A DNA stretch of 37,197 bases from an uncultured Lachnospiraceae bacterium (GCA_947644545.1 CANRZW010000036.1:1-37197); one strand, 5' to 3'; counted from the first letter of the stretch, positions 17,907 through 26,359 are shown. Numbers and translations: made by a program. Notes: a model not told the origin generated them from the letters alone.

Positions 17907-17929
17907 CAACCTATGGCCAAATTATGCAA
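17901..17929 (-). promoter_or_regulatory. Sigma-A-type promoter of rmlD
   Basis: TTGCAT and TATGAT are separated by 17 bases on the minus strand. The start of transcription would be about 75 bases before the rmlD ATG. The rest of the 295-base divergent gap to the DUF3048 gene holds no other gene that I can support. Confidence 0.7.
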
Positions 17930-18055
17930 TTATAATCCCTCCGACACTCTTCTTTCCTATAAAAGGTGACTGAACATACTTACAAACTTTTTATCATTAG
18001 CCTGTAACATTTTGTGGATTTTTTCTGGTTTTTTTACGTGACTCTCCTTTTTGCT

Positions 18056-18066
18056 TATGCTATACT
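18056..18066 (+). promoter_or_regulatory. Extended -10 promoter of the DUF3048 gene
   Basis: TATGCTATACT on the plus strand carries TGn plus TATACT. No strong -35 is visible. The predicted 5' end is close to a small perfect hairpin (TCGGGT-CAA-ACCCGA, 18075-18089) that could protect the transcript. Confidence 0.65.
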
Positions 18067-18114
18067 AGGAACAGTCGGGTCAAACCCGAAACAGAAAGAA
18101 GGAGAGGATTAAGA

Positions 18115-19299
18115 ATGAAAAGATTACAAGTACTTTTTCTTGTAGCCTTATCTTCTACTCTTTTATTATTTGGTTGTGGTAAAAAGGAAGAAACAACAGA
18201 ACCGGTCGTCGAACAGGTTATCGATGACATAGAAGAACCAGACACTATAGAAGAGGTAGAAGAGACAGGCGATTCCGACGAGACAGACGAAGCTGCATCG
18301 CAGGTTGACGACGACGTTCCCCCTGAGGAAGGAATGGTTCGCAGCCGCATTACCAATGAATGGGTCACCGAAGAGGTTAATAATACAAGGCCAATCACAG
18401 TCATGATTCCTAACACGAAGACCGCCTCTCAATACGGTCTTTCCGATGCGGATGTATTATATGAATGCAACGTAGAAGGAAGTATTACAAGATTGATGGC
18501 ATTATTTCAGGATTGGAACGACCATGACAGAATCGGTAATGTCAGAAGCTGTCGTGACTACTATGTATACTGGTCCTTTGAATGGGATGCTTTCTATATC
18601 CATTTCGGCGGTCCCTTCTACATAGACGAGGTAATCAATCGTCCGGATACAGAAGATATTGACGGTCTGTCCAGCAGCAATTTCTGGCGTGCAAAGGATG
18701 CCAAGAACGCCACGGACAATGCCTATGTAGATACGGAAGGCATTCTGGCAGATATTGACAAGCTTGGATATGACTTGAATTATCGTGACGGTTATGCCGA
18801 TGAGAGCCATTATCTGTTTGCACCGACGAGCGCTCCCAATACACTGGAGCAGTACAGTGATGCCATAACTGCAGGAAAGATTGATATGTCTCCTACTTAT
18901 CCGGTAACAAACTGCTATTTTGTTTATAATGACGAAACCGGTATGTACGACAGATTCCAGCACCTTTCAGGTTCCAGCGACGGTCCTCACATAGATCAGG
19001 CTAACGGTAAGCAACTGTCTTTCAAAAACGTGCTGATCCAGAATACCTACTATGAAGTGCGTGACCAGAAAGGCTATCTCGCCTTCCAGTGTATCGACAA
19101 TACCAGAGATGGATGGTTCTTCACGAACGGCAAGGGAATTCATGTTAACTGGGAGAAGACTTCCGATTACGGCGCTACAAGATATTACGATGATAACGGC
19201 AACGAGATTGAACTGAACACCGGTAAGACGATGGTATGTATCGTAGAAGACGGAGATTCTTTCCTCGTGGATGATCAGAAGATCGGTGCTTCCGAATAA
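18115..19299 (+). CDS. DUF3048 (YerB-like) lipoprotein
   Basis: This 394-residue secreted lipoprotein has a lipoprotein signal peptide ending in LLLFGC (Cys21). An acidic, low-complexity linker of about 50 residues follows. From about residue 85 the DUF3048 domain begins (RPITVMIPNTKTASQYGLSDADVLYECNVEGSITRLMALF), with the RIGNVRSCRDYYV segment typical of YerB. The function of YerB proteins is unknown; they sit on the outer face of the membrane. GAAGGAGAGG precedes the ATG. It is the one plus-strand gene in the window, divergent from rmlD and convergent with the SOS group, and its codons are richer in A and T than those of its neighbours. Confidence 0.92.
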   Translation: MKRLQVLFLVALSSTLLLFGCGKKEETTEPVVEQVIDDIEEPDTIEEVEETGDSDETDEAASQVDDDVPPEEGMVRSRITNEWVTEEVNNTRPITVMIPNTKTASQYGLSDADVLYECNVEGSITRLMALFQDWNDHDRIGNVRSCRDYYVYWSFEWDAFYIHFGGPFYIDEVINRPDTEDIDGLSSSNFWRAKDAKNATDNAYVDTEGILADIDKLGYDLNYRDGYADESHYLFAPTSAPNTLEQYSDAITAGKIDMSPTYPVTNCYFVYNDETGMYDRFQHLSGSSDGPHIDQANGKQLSFKNVLIQNTYYEVRDQKGYLAFQCIDNTRDGWFFTNGKGIHVNWEKTSDYGATRYYDDNGNEIELNTGKTMVCIVEDGDSFLVDDQKIGASE

Positions 19300-19320
19300 T
19301 CAGATAAATGACAGGAAATG

Positions 19321-19349
19321 ACAGGGACTGCAGCGGCAGTCCCTGTTTT
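19321..19349 (+). terminator. Rho-independent terminator after the DUF3048 gene
   Basis: An 11-bp perfect stem, ACAGGGACTGC with its complement, around AGCG is followed by TTTT on the plus strand. On the minus strand it lacks a good T run, so it mainly serves the DUF3048 gene. Confidence 0.88.
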
Positions 19350-19393
19350 GCTCTCAGCACATCCTGTTGGCATGAATGCACTCCCCGGTATTT

Positions 19394-19705
19394 TTATCGG
19401 AAATTGATTACCCACCGGCTCTCTGACTGATAATAAATCAGCCATACTCTTACACTCTGGCCATGCAGTACCAGCGTACAGTCATATTCTATCGAGGGAA
19501 CTCCGGCATACCTTTTCTTTTCCTGGGAATGCACTGTAATCTCCCGGATTGTCTGTATTTCCCCCTCTTCGTCCTGTATCTTTAACATCAATGGCATAAT
19601 CTTCCCCGTACTGGTAAACCAGCACTGGCAGCCGATTCTCTTCTGCATTCCCCTGACGCTGCCTGCATCTGCTCCGGAAGAATTTGTTCCGATTCCAAAT
19701 GCCAC
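19394..19705 (-). CDS. Small protein of unknown function, SOS-linked
   Basis: The 103-residue product shows no motif that I recognise. It starts with a glycine- and serine-rich stretch (MAFGIGTNSSGADAGSVRG), then looks like a compact mainly beta domain with two cysteines (GCQCWF) and ends in aromatic-rich WLIYYQSESRWVINF. There is no signal peptide or membrane segment. The GTG at 19705 is a firm start because AGGAGG lies exactly 8 bases upstream. It begins 27 bases after the Y-family polymerase gene, so it is probably co-transcribed with it under LexA control. A role in DNA damage response is only suggested by position. Confidence 0.7.
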   Translation of the reverse strand: MAFGIGTNSSGADAGSVRGMQKRIGCQCWFTSTGKIMPLMLKIQDEEGEIQTIREITVHSQEKKRYAGVPSIEYDCTLVLHGQSVRVWLIYYQSESRWVINFR

Positions 19706-19732
19706 TGCCCATTCCTCCTTTCAAAAGTTCCG

Positions 19733-20998
19733 CTATAACCCCGCCAAAATCCGGTCATAATCTACAGACCGTTTTTCTCTTGATATCCCTCCGCTCATAT
19801 GGTCAATAGGCTGATCCAGAAACGTCGCACGCATAACTGCGTCGGCTCCGAAACGTCTCCTTATCCCATCCACCGTTTCATCCATCCTGGAAAGCTTCTC
19901 ATAGTCAATCTCATCAAACAAATTCAGCTGTCTGCCACAATCTGCCCCGCTCACCATGCCTGTATGCACGCCCAGATGACGGATCGGATTTCCGTTCCAC
20001 AGTTCCCGAAACAAACTGCAAGCCGCTCTATAAATCTCTATTGTCAGATCCGTCGGACTTGACAGCCCCTTCTGATGAGACACATAAGACAGATCCGAAT
20101 ACCGAATCCCCACAGATACCATGCAAACCTGTACCTGGTCGGCACGCAGACGTGTTCCCACCGTCTCGGAAAGAGCCAGGAGTGCCCGATCAGCCATCTC
20201 CACATCCGTCACATCATAAGGTGTTGTCGTACTGTTTCCATAGCCCTTATTTGCCGGAAGCTGCGCAAGAACCGGGGAAAGATCGATCCCGTTGGCAAAT
20301 CCCCATATGACTTCCCCATGTTTCTTCAATAACCGCTTTACCCATTGAGGATCTGCGCCCGCCAGCTCCCCGATCGTCCGGATTCCCACGGATAGCAGTT
20401 TCTCCGCCGTAGCACGCCCCACAAAAAACAAATCCGTTATGGGGAGCGGCCACATTTTTGCGCTGATCTCTTCCGGATACAAAGTATGCATCCGGTCCGG
20501 CTTCTGAAAATCCGATGCCATCTTTGCCAGCAGCTTATTGGAGGATATCCCTATATTCACCGTAAATCCCAATTCCTCCCTGATTCGTTCTTTGATCTGT
20601 ATGGCCGTTTCCTCCGGTGTCCCGAACAGGCCGCAGCTTGTACTCATATCAACAAACGCCTCGTCAATACTATACTGTTCCACCGTATCGGAATATTCCC
20701 GCAAGATTGCCATCAAGGCCGCAGAGCACTGCTCATACAGACCATAGTTGGGCGGAACCAATGCCAGATTCGGACATTTTCTCTTCGCTTCCGAAATGGA
20801 TTCACCTGTCTTAATTCCATATTTTTTAGCCGGAATGGATTTTGCCAGTATGATCCCGTGCCGTAAGGCAATATCTCCTCCTACGGCAGAGGCAATTTCC
20901 CGCAGATCCTGCTTTACACCTTTATGGGCCAGACGATAAACGGCTTCCCAGGAAAGGAAAGCCGAATTGACATCTATATGAAAAACAATGTTTCTCAA
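19733..20998 (-). CDS. Y-family DNA polymerase (DinB/UmuC type)
   Basis: A 421-residue translesion polymerase. It begins RNIVFHIDVNSAFLSWEAV with metal-binding Asp9; the second acidic site, SIDEAFVD, gives Asp112 and Glu113. The thumb part, FFVGRATAEKLLSVGIRTIGEL, has a helix-hairpin-helix. A beta-clamp motif QLNLFD lies at 357-362. The start is the TTG at 20998, with AGGAGG about 11 bases before it; the longer open frame begins inside the promoter. The TTG lies within a LexA-like box. The long insert after SWEAV (GVKQDLREIASAVGGD) is typical of Clostridia DinB-like enzymes. Expected role is lesion bypass during SOS. Confidence 0.93.
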   Translation of the reverse strand: MRNIVFHIDVNSAFLSWEAVYRLAHKGVKQDLREIASAVGGDIALRHGIILAKSIPAKKYGIKTGESISEAKRKCPNLALVPPNYGLYEQCSAALMAILREYSDTVEQYSIDEAFVDMSTSCGLFGTPEETAIQIKERIREELGFTVNIGISSNKLLAKMASDFQKPDRMHTLYPEEISAKMWPLPITDLFFVGRATAEKLLSVGIRTIGELAGADPQWVKRLLKKHGEVIWGFANGIDLSPVLAQLPANKGYGNSTTTPYDVTDVEMADRALLALSETVGTRLRADQVQVCMVSVGIRYSDLSYVSHQKGLSSPTDLTIEIYRAACSLFRELWNGNPIRHLGVHTGMVSGADCGRQLNLFDEIDYEKLSRMDETVDGIRRRFGADAVMRATFLDQPIDHMSGGISREKRSVDYDRILAGL

Positions 20999-21008
20999 AC
21001 GTACGTTC
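20997..21008. promoter_or_regulatory. LexA-like box at the polymerase start codon
   Basis: Minus-strand GAACGTACGTTT matches the Firmicute LexA/DinR pattern GAAC-N4-GTTC in 11 of 12 positions when the last base is allowed to differ. It overlaps the TTG start codon of the polymerase gene. Confidence 0.6.
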
Positions 21009-21023
21009 ACCTCCTGTAACTCT

Positions 21024-21052
21024 ATTGTAGTAAACATACGTTCTTATTTCAA
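21024..21052 (-). promoter_or_regulatory. SOS-regulated promoter of the Y-family polymerase
   Basis: TTGAAA and TACAAT lie 17 bases apart on the minus strand. The spacer contains GAACGTATGTTT (21032-21043), a LexA-like box, exactly between -35 and -10, the best position for repression. Together with the box at the start codon this gives two operators 35 bases apart. Confidence 0.85.
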
Positions 21053-21154
21053 GCGGTAATATCTGCTAATCAAACAAGTATGCTGCACTTATCAGACAAA
21101 CGCTGTCAAGCTTCGCGGGCCGGCTTATTGCAGCTCATTGTACTACAATGTGCC

Positions 21155-21760
21155 TCAAAACAGACTCAACTGCTCATATTCCGTCTTCCGCTCCAACAGA
21201 CATGGCGTTCTATGCAGAATGCTCTCTGTCTTCTCATCACGAAACATCCATTCTGTGATGTCCTGCCGTTCCAGGATCAGAGGCATCCGGTCATGCACCG
21301 GCTCCATGGAAGCGTTTGCGGCGGTCGTCAGGATCACAAAGCGTTCCCTATCTTCATACCGCCTGCCGATCCCTGCCATAAACAAGGTCGACATATCCTT
21401 CCGACAAAATGTATTCTTCTCTTTTTGGGAATTCCATTCGTAAAACCAGGAAGCCGGAATCACGATGCGCCTGTGACGGATCCCATCCTGGAACATGGAC
21501 TTTTCCAGAGCCGACTCGCATCTGGCATTAAAGATCAGCCTGTTCCCTTCAAAGCCGGGAAACCCCCAGCGCTGCCATTCACAGACAATAGAGCCGTCCT
21601 TGACGGATAGCACCGGCGCATCCTTCCCCGGATAGAGATCCCCGACCACAATCCTGTTTATAGCCTGCAAAGACGCCTGCCTTTTCCTTTCATCCATCTG
21701 ACGCACCAGCTTCTCGATTTCCCTGGCTGTCTCATCATCCACATAATATCTGCCGCACAT
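21155..21760 (-). CDS. SOS response-associated peptidase (SRAP, YedK/HMCES)
   Basis: The 201-residue protein should crosslink to abasic sites in single-stranded DNA through its N-terminal cysteine after removal of Met1. Visible active-site residues are Cys2, Asn78 and Arg80 (FNARCE), Glu108 (WFYEW) and His156 (EPVHDRMP), all in family positions. The last five residues are QLSLF, a match to the beta-clamp binding pentapeptide. GGAGAG precedes the ATG. It is separated from the polymerase gene by 102 bases that include the SOS promoter. An own promoter lies upstream. Confidence 0.93.
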   Translation of the reverse strand: MCGRYYVDDETAREIEKLVRQMDERKRQASLQAINRIVVGDLYPGKDAPVLSVKDGSIVCEWQRWGFPGFEGNRLIFNARCESALEKSMFQDGIRHRRIVIPASWFYEWNSQKEKNTFCRKDMSTLFMAGIGRRYEDRERFVILTTAANASMEPVHDRMPLILERQDITEWMFRDEKTESILHRTPCLLERKTEYEQLSLF

Positions 21761-21786
21761 AAATTTCTCTCCGCAATGTTTTTTCT

Positions 21787-21815
21787 ATCTTACTACTTAT
21801 TCTACCCTGTCTCAA
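21787..21815 (-). promoter_or_regulatory. Probable SRAP promoter
   Basis: TTGAGA and TAAGAT are 17 bases apart on the minus strand, about 27 bases before the SRAP ATG. No LexA-like box was found in it. Confidence 0.6.
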
Positions 21816-21969
21816 GCAGTTAAATACCCTGAAACCTGTTTGCCGACAAAAACCCAATTCCATGATACGCTGTGGATAACTTACTGATGCGGAGAAGAAG
21901 ATTGTCCCGCAATAAAAGACTATTTTACCAGCCTCACAATGGCCGTATCTTCACAAAACAAGCAAAAGA

Positions 21970-22000
21970 AAAACCTCGAAAATCAACTTTCCGAGGTTTT
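21970..22000 (-). terminator. Rho-independent terminator after the tRNA genes
   Basis: AAAACCTCG pairs with CGAGGTTTT, and inner GAAA/TTTT pairs extend the stem to about 13 bp. A T-rich tail (TTTTTCTTTT) follows on the minus strand, just downstream of tRNA-Cys. Confidence 0.88.
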
Positions 22001-22005
22001 CTAAG

Positions 22006-22077
22006 AGGCGCAGACCGGATTTGAACCGGTGAATCAGGGTGTTGCAGACCCACGCCTTACCGCTTGGCTACTGCGCC
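22006..22077 (-). tRNA. tRNA-Cys (GCA)
   Basis: The 72-base minus-strand sequence folds as a cloverleaf: acceptor GGCGCAG/CTGCGCC, D-arm AGCCAAGCGGTAAGG, anticodon loop CTGCAAC with GCA, and T-arm CCGGTTCAAATCCGG. The CCA end is not encoded. Confidence 0.96.
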
Positions 22078-22108
22078 TTATCTATATGAAAAATATTAAT
22101 AGCTTCAA

Positions 22109-22180
22109 TGACTCCAACGGGAATCGAACCCGTGTTACCGCCGTGAAAGGGCGATGTCTTAACCGCTTGACCATGGAGCC
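22109..22180 (-). tRNA. tRNA-Glu (UUC)
   Basis: The 72-base minus-strand sequence has acceptor GGCTCCA/TGGAGTC (one G-T pair), anticodon loop CTTTCAC with TTC, and T-arm ACGGGTTCGATTCCCGT. The CCA end is not encoded. It is transcribed before tRNA-Cys, 31 bases apart. Confidence 0.96.
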
Positions 22181-22221
22181 ATCATTTTTCAATTGCTCAA
22201 CAAGCAATCTCAACAAATGAT

Positions 22222-22250
22222 ATGATACCACATTTTCTCTCTGTTGGCAA
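22222..22250 (-). promoter_or_regulatory. Promoter of the tRNA-Glu/tRNA-Cys unit
   Basis: TTGCCA and TATCAT are 17 bases apart on the minus strand with TGG just before the -10. A short leader of about 35 bases with a TTGCT-TGTTG-AGCAA hairpin precedes tRNA-Glu. Confidence 0.75.
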
Positions 22251-22280
22251 GAAAAAAATAATTATTTCATTCAATTTTAC

Positions 22281-22310
22281 TTAACTTGATTCTATTTAAC
22301 TTAATTCTAT
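22281..22310. repeat. Two tandem 15-bp repeats
   Basis: TTAACTTGATTCTAT is followed directly by TTAACTTAATTCTAT, with a partial third copy (TTAAATCC). The AT-rich stretch between the tRNA promoter and the solute-binding protein gene shows no gene. Confidence 0.6.
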
Positions 22311-22392
22311 TTAAATCCTAATACTATATATCTCAAAAGGTGTCTCTCAAAATGCGCAGACCTGGCGAATCGTTCCTTACAATTACTATTTC

Positions 22393-23706
22393 CTACTGTT
22401 CCAGCGTCTCCGCCTGCAGTCTGTCGAACTCCGCCATACATTCATCCACCGTAGTGCCGCTCAACAATTCTCTCACGATCAGACACGTATTCCCCCACTG
22501 CTCCAGCTTCATATTCGCGTTGGCGCCCAGTACATAGACATTGGACTGTATCCTGTCGTTTAACGGTTTCAAGGCAGGGATACATTCAACTTCCACATTC
22601 TTGGAAGGTGAAATCACTTTATTAGTTTCTGCATAGACTTGCAACGCTTCGTCTGACAGCATAACGTCCAATGTCTTCATGGCATCCTCTGCATGTTCCG
22701 CCCCAGCGCCGATCGCAAAGCCTGTCATAGGCATCACCGGCATCCTTCCTCTGTTAGTGGGAAATCCAATGACAAGCATATTGAAATCCGGGTCCCCGTA
22801 TGCAGTGTCTGTGTTCGCCGCTCCCCAGTAAGCCATCACGATTGGGGTCTTCTGTGCCAGAAAATCCGGCCCCTCTCCCTCGATTGCCTCACTCACATAG
22901 GCTTTCTGTGCATCAATGTAACCCTTATCGATCATTTCCTGCAGAAATTCAAATCCGGGACGCATATAATCGCTATATTTGCTCTCCCCGCTGTTCAGGG
23001 CCGCAATCTCCGCGTCCGTGTTGCCGCCATTGTACAGGTCTGCATATGCCTGAGCAAGAACAAAATTCTCCAGCCACCATCTGTTAGCGCCTACCGGTGT
23101 CTCAATCCCATTCTCCTTGAACACACGGCAGCATTCCAGAAACTCTTCCGGCGTCTCCGGCAGCTCAAGCTCATACTGATCAAACATATCCTTATTGATG
23201 AACAGTCCATAAGCCACCACCTCCTGTGGAATCGCCACCAGCTTGCCGTCAACTATATTAGCCGTCTTAACGACATCCCTCAGATTATCCGCACAGGTAA
23301 GTCCGGACAGATCCAACAGCCTTCCTTCCTCTCCCAATACCTTGATGACATCCGGATTGAGCAGATAGATATCGTCCATATTACTGCGTGCCCGATCCAA
23401 TGCCACGTCATCATAAGTCTTATCCTGGTAATCCTCTGCCGTATAGGTCACATAATCTACTCTCACACCCAGCTTCTCTTCCGCCATAATGACTGTCTTA
23501 TCCGATGCGCTTCGCGCAACATTGGCGGTATTTGCCTCCGTCTTCTCCATTGGGCTGAACAAGTTTACAATTCGTTCCTCGCCCGTCTCCTCTGAAATCA
23601 TAATCCCGTTATCATCTCTCTGTCCACAGGCCGCCAATAGCAGCGTCGCCCACAACAGACAGACTACCGCTGTCTTTCCGAAACCCCTTTTACCGTTACC
23701 CGTCAT
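22393..23706 (-). CDS. Family 1 solute-binding lipoprotein, sensor-linked
   Basis: The 437-residue protein has a lipoprotein signal ending LLLAAC (Cys27) and the layout of sugar ABC binding proteins: VIMAEEKLGVRVDYVTYT early on, a hinge region with YGLFINKDMFDQYELELPETPEEFLE, and a TGFAIGAGAEHAEDAMKTLDVML part near the end. No permease genes are next to it. Instead it follows the hybrid histidine kinase by 46 bases, so it probably binds a sugar and presents it to the kinase sensor domain. The ATG at 23706 has GGGAG upstream; a GTG six codons earlier is the alternative. No clear terminator follows. Confidence 0.85.
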   Translation of the reverse strand: MTGNGKRGFGKTAVVCLLWATLLLAACGQRDDNGIMISEETGEERIVNLFSPMEKTEANTANVARSASDKTVIMAEEKLGVRVDYVTYTAEDYQDKTYDDVALDRARSNMDDIYLLNPDVIKVLGEEGRLLDLSGLTCADNLRDVVKTANIVDGKLVAIPQEVVAYGLFINKDMFDQYELELPETPEEFLECCRVFKENGIETPVGANRWWLENFVLAQAYADLYNGGNTDAEIAALNSGESKYSDYMRPGFEFLQEMIDKGYIDAQKAYVSEAIEGEGPDFLAQKTPIVMAYWGAANTDTAYGDPDFNMLVIGFPTNRGRMPVMPMTGFAIGAGAEHAEDAMKTLDVMLSDEALQVYAETNKVISPSKNVEVECIPALKPLNDRIQSNVYVLGANANMKLEQWGNTCLIVRELLSGTTVDECMAEFDRLQAETLEQ

Positions 23707-23752
23707 ATTTTCTCCCGTATACACTACTTATATAACAATTTCCATGCAACAC

Positions 23753-26323
23753 TTACCGCTCCCGCTCTTTTGCATATTGCCTTATAATCTGCTTTAGTAA
23801 ATTTACATCAATAGGCTTCGCCAAATGCACATTCATGCCGGCTTTTAACGCTTCCTTCTCGTCTTCTGCAAAAGCGTTGGCAGTCATGGCAATGATCGGG
23901 ATCCCGGCCGCGTCCTCGCGTTCTAATGACCGAATCGCTCTCGTCGCATCATAGCCATTCATTACCGGCATCTGCACATCCATCAGAATCGCATCAAATT
24001 CACCCTCTTTGGAAGCAGCGAACCGCTCCACCGCCAACTGACCGTTTTCCACAATCTCACATCCGGCATCTTCTATGGCTAAAAGCTCCCGCAGGATCTC
24101 CGCATTGATCTCATTATCCTCAGCCGCCAGAAAATACATACCCGCCAGACTGTTGTTCTCCGCCTCTTTGCCACTCGATTCTACAGCGTCGCCGCGCATC
24201 TCCTGTACTTTTTCCTTTAATGCCGATATAAAAAATGGCTTCTGCAGAATGCCCACATTTTTCACTGACAGGATACCGCTCTCTTCTTCCTCACAATTCA
24301 TCAGAAACAGAATGAATACCTCAGGCAACGCCTCTCTGATCTTTTCCACAGTATAAACCGTATCCAGATCCGATATCTCTCCGTCCAAAAGAATAATCTG
24401 ATACCCTTCTTTATCCGCGCATCCCTGAATCAGCGGCATAGCTTCTGCAACATTCTGCACCGTGTCTACCGCTACATCCATATCCTGCATAAGACCCTGT
24501 ATCGTCTCTCCACTTTGCACGTCGCCTTCCACTGCCAGCATACGTGAAATCCCATTTTCCTTCCAGAACTGCTTATCTGCCTGCCCTTCGGGTATCCGAC
24601 ATTCCAGTTCCACCCGGAAAAGACTTCCCTTATCCACTTCACTGAAAACATCGATGGTACCGCCCATCAATTCTATAATATTCTTCGTGATCGCCATCCC
24701 CAGCCCGGTACCCTGCACTTTATTGGTCGTGCTGTTCTCCGCCCTGGTAAATGCATCAAAGATTATCTTCAGATATTCCGGCGTCATGCCGTAGCCGTCG
24801 TCCTCCACCTCGATCCTGATATGCTCGAACTGACTGGAACGCTGCTTCAACCCAATGATCCGGAACCAGATATTACCACCCTCGGGCGTATATTTCACCG
24901 CATTGGACAACAGGTTGATCAGGACCTGATTGATCCTCGTCTCATCTCCCATCAGGTATTCATGTCTGATACCCGTAACTTCCACGTAAAACCGCTGATT
25001 TCTGGCTCTGGCCATAGGACGGATAATCGCGTCCACTGACGACACCAGGTCATTCAGCGTAAATTCCTCCACCGAAAGCACCACCTTACCGCTCTCAATC
25101 TTGGATACATCCAGAATATCATTGATCAGGCTCAACAGGTGCTGGCCTGAGGCCATGATCTTCTTCGTGTACTCCCTCACCTTCTCCGGGTTCGCCGCGT
25201 CTCTCTCCAGCAGTGTCGTAAAGCCAAGCACCGCATTCATTGGCGTCCGGATATCATGAGACATATTCGACAGGAAGGTAGTCTTGGAATTGCTCGCCAG
25301 CTGCGCCACATGTAACGCTTCTGCCAACTGCCTGCTGTGAATCTCCCGCTCCTTCTCCCGCTCTTTCCTGATCTTGTTCTGTTGTCTCTGGTTTATATAA
25401 TATAATATGCAGCATAGGAAAAAAGCGATCAACATCACTGCCACCACAATAAAAATATTTTGATTGACAGATGTTCCTTCCTGCTGGATCGCTTCAATCG
25501 GCACATAACCAATCAAATAAATGGTCCCTCCATTCACGGACCACATATAATTAAGCGCACGCTTATTACGAATATCATGATGAAACATGATATTCCTTCC
25601 ACTCTTTACACATGCTTCCACTTCCGCCAGCAGCGCTTCATCCTCGATCGCGTTTGCCCGGTAGAAGTCCTGCAGATTCAGATGGCCTGCGTCACGCTCC
25701 CCCATTCCTTTGGGTTTTAAGACCATCCTCTCCGTCTCTGCATCCATAACATAGAGCATCGCCTTCTTATTATAAAAGCCCTGCGGAAGTGACTTATCCA
25801 GAGAATCATACACATATTCCACATACAAATAAGCTACCTCTTCCCCATCTTTGACCACAGGACATTTCATGGTATAAGCCCATGTACCCATATAGTTCAG
25901 ATAAGACTGTGAAATTGCCACTCCGTCTACCGTTCCGCCGGCAGAAAAATCCAGTTCTTCCTCTGTAAATACTTCTCCGGTATTGGAGATTCCTTCTGTC
26001 TCCCCGATGCGGATCAGAGCAATCTTCACCATCGATTTGCTCCCACTATAGAAATTGAGATGCTCCTCCGGCTCCTCTGACGCACCGATCTCCTGTGCCA
26101 TCAGCTTCTGAAACTCTGCTTCCTTATTCAACATCGCTTCTATCGTACACTTGATCAGGTCCAGACTTTCACTCAGGTTCTGCACTGCCGACGCGGACAT
26201 TTCCTCGGTTATTTTCCTCGACACGGAAAAAACTACAGCCGCTAAAATACAAAACACCAAAATAATAGAAAGAAGCAGGGAAACCCCTTTATCCATCTTT
26301 CTTCTGCTCTGCTTCCCTTTCAT
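23753..26323 (-). CDS. Hybrid histidine kinase with extracellular sensor domain
   Basis: An 856-residue membrane kinase. Helices at about 14-36 and 288-310 enclose an external sensor domain of about 250 residues (probably Cache-like). A coiled-coil linker (NKIRKEREKEREIHSRQL) leads to HisKA with SNMSHDIRTPMN (His356), then the ATPase domain with LLSNAVKYTPEG (Asn473), DDGYGM and GTGLGMAI. A divergent receiver-like domain (about 595-710, with LLDG and QKPF) and a full receiver follow, with phosphoacceptor Asp782 in ILMDVQMP and Lys836. There is no output domain, so signal must pass to another protein not in view. ATG at 26323 has GGGGA 6 bases upstream; ATG two codons earlier is possible. Confidence 0.93.
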   Translation of the reverse strand: MKGKQSRRKMDKGVSLLLSIILVFCILAAVVFSVSRKITEEMSASAVQNLSESLDLIKCTIEAMLNKEAEFQKLMAQEIGASEEPEEHLNFYSGSKSMVKIALIRIGETEGISNTGEVFTEEELDFSAGGTVDGVAISQSYLNYMGTWAYTMKCPVVKDGEEVAYLYVEYVYDSLDKSLPQGFYNKKAMLYVMDAETERMVLKPKGMGERDAGHLNLQDFYRANAIEDEALLAEVEACVKSGRNIMFHHDIRNKRALNYMWSVNGGTIYLIGYVPIEAIQQEGTSVNQNIFIVVAVMLIAFFLCCILYYINQRQQNKIRKEREKEREIHSRQLAEALHVAQLASNSKTTFLSNMSHDIRTPMNAVLGFTTLLERDAANPEKVREYTKKIMASGQHLLSLINDILDVSKIESGKVVLSVEEFTLNDLVSSVDAIIRPMARARNQRFYVEVTGIRHEYLMGDETRINQVLINLLSNAVKYTPEGGNIWFRIIGLKQRSSQFEHIRIEVEDDGYGMTPEYLKIIFDAFTRAENSTTNKVQGTGLGMAITKNIIELMGGTIDVFSEVDKGSLFRVELECRIPEGQADKQFWKENGISRMLAVEGDVQSGETIQGLMQDMDVAVDTVQNVAEAMPLIQGCADKEGYQIILLDGEISDLDTVYTVEKIREALPEVFILFLMNCEEEESGILSVKNVGILQKPFFISALKEKVQEMRGDAVESSGKEAENNSLAGMYFLAAEDNEINAEILRELLAIEDAGCEIVENGQLAVERFAASKEGEFDAILMDVQMPVMNGYDATRAIRSLEREDAAGIPIIAMTANAFAEDEKEALKAGMNVHLAKPIDVNLLKQIIRQYAKERER

Positions 26324-26359
26324 TACCATTCCCCATTTACACTTCCATGGCTTTTGTAA

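Noticed and set aside
21871..21879. Perfect DnaA box (TGTGGATAA / TTATCCACA) upstream of the SRAP gene
   Set aside because: It is a single copy without further boxes, AT-rich unwinding region or dnaA/dnaN genes nearby, so an origin is not supported.
22423..22429. Exact TGTCGAA (0A box) near the end of the solute-binding protein gene
   Set aside because: It lies inside coding sequence, away from any promoter; a 7-base match is expected by chance. The same applies to TTCGACA at 25266-25272 in the kinase gene.
22693..23595. 300-codon plus-strand open frame opposite the solute-binding protein
   Set aside because: It is a shadow frame with no recognisable protein features; the minus-strand lipoprotein is well supported.
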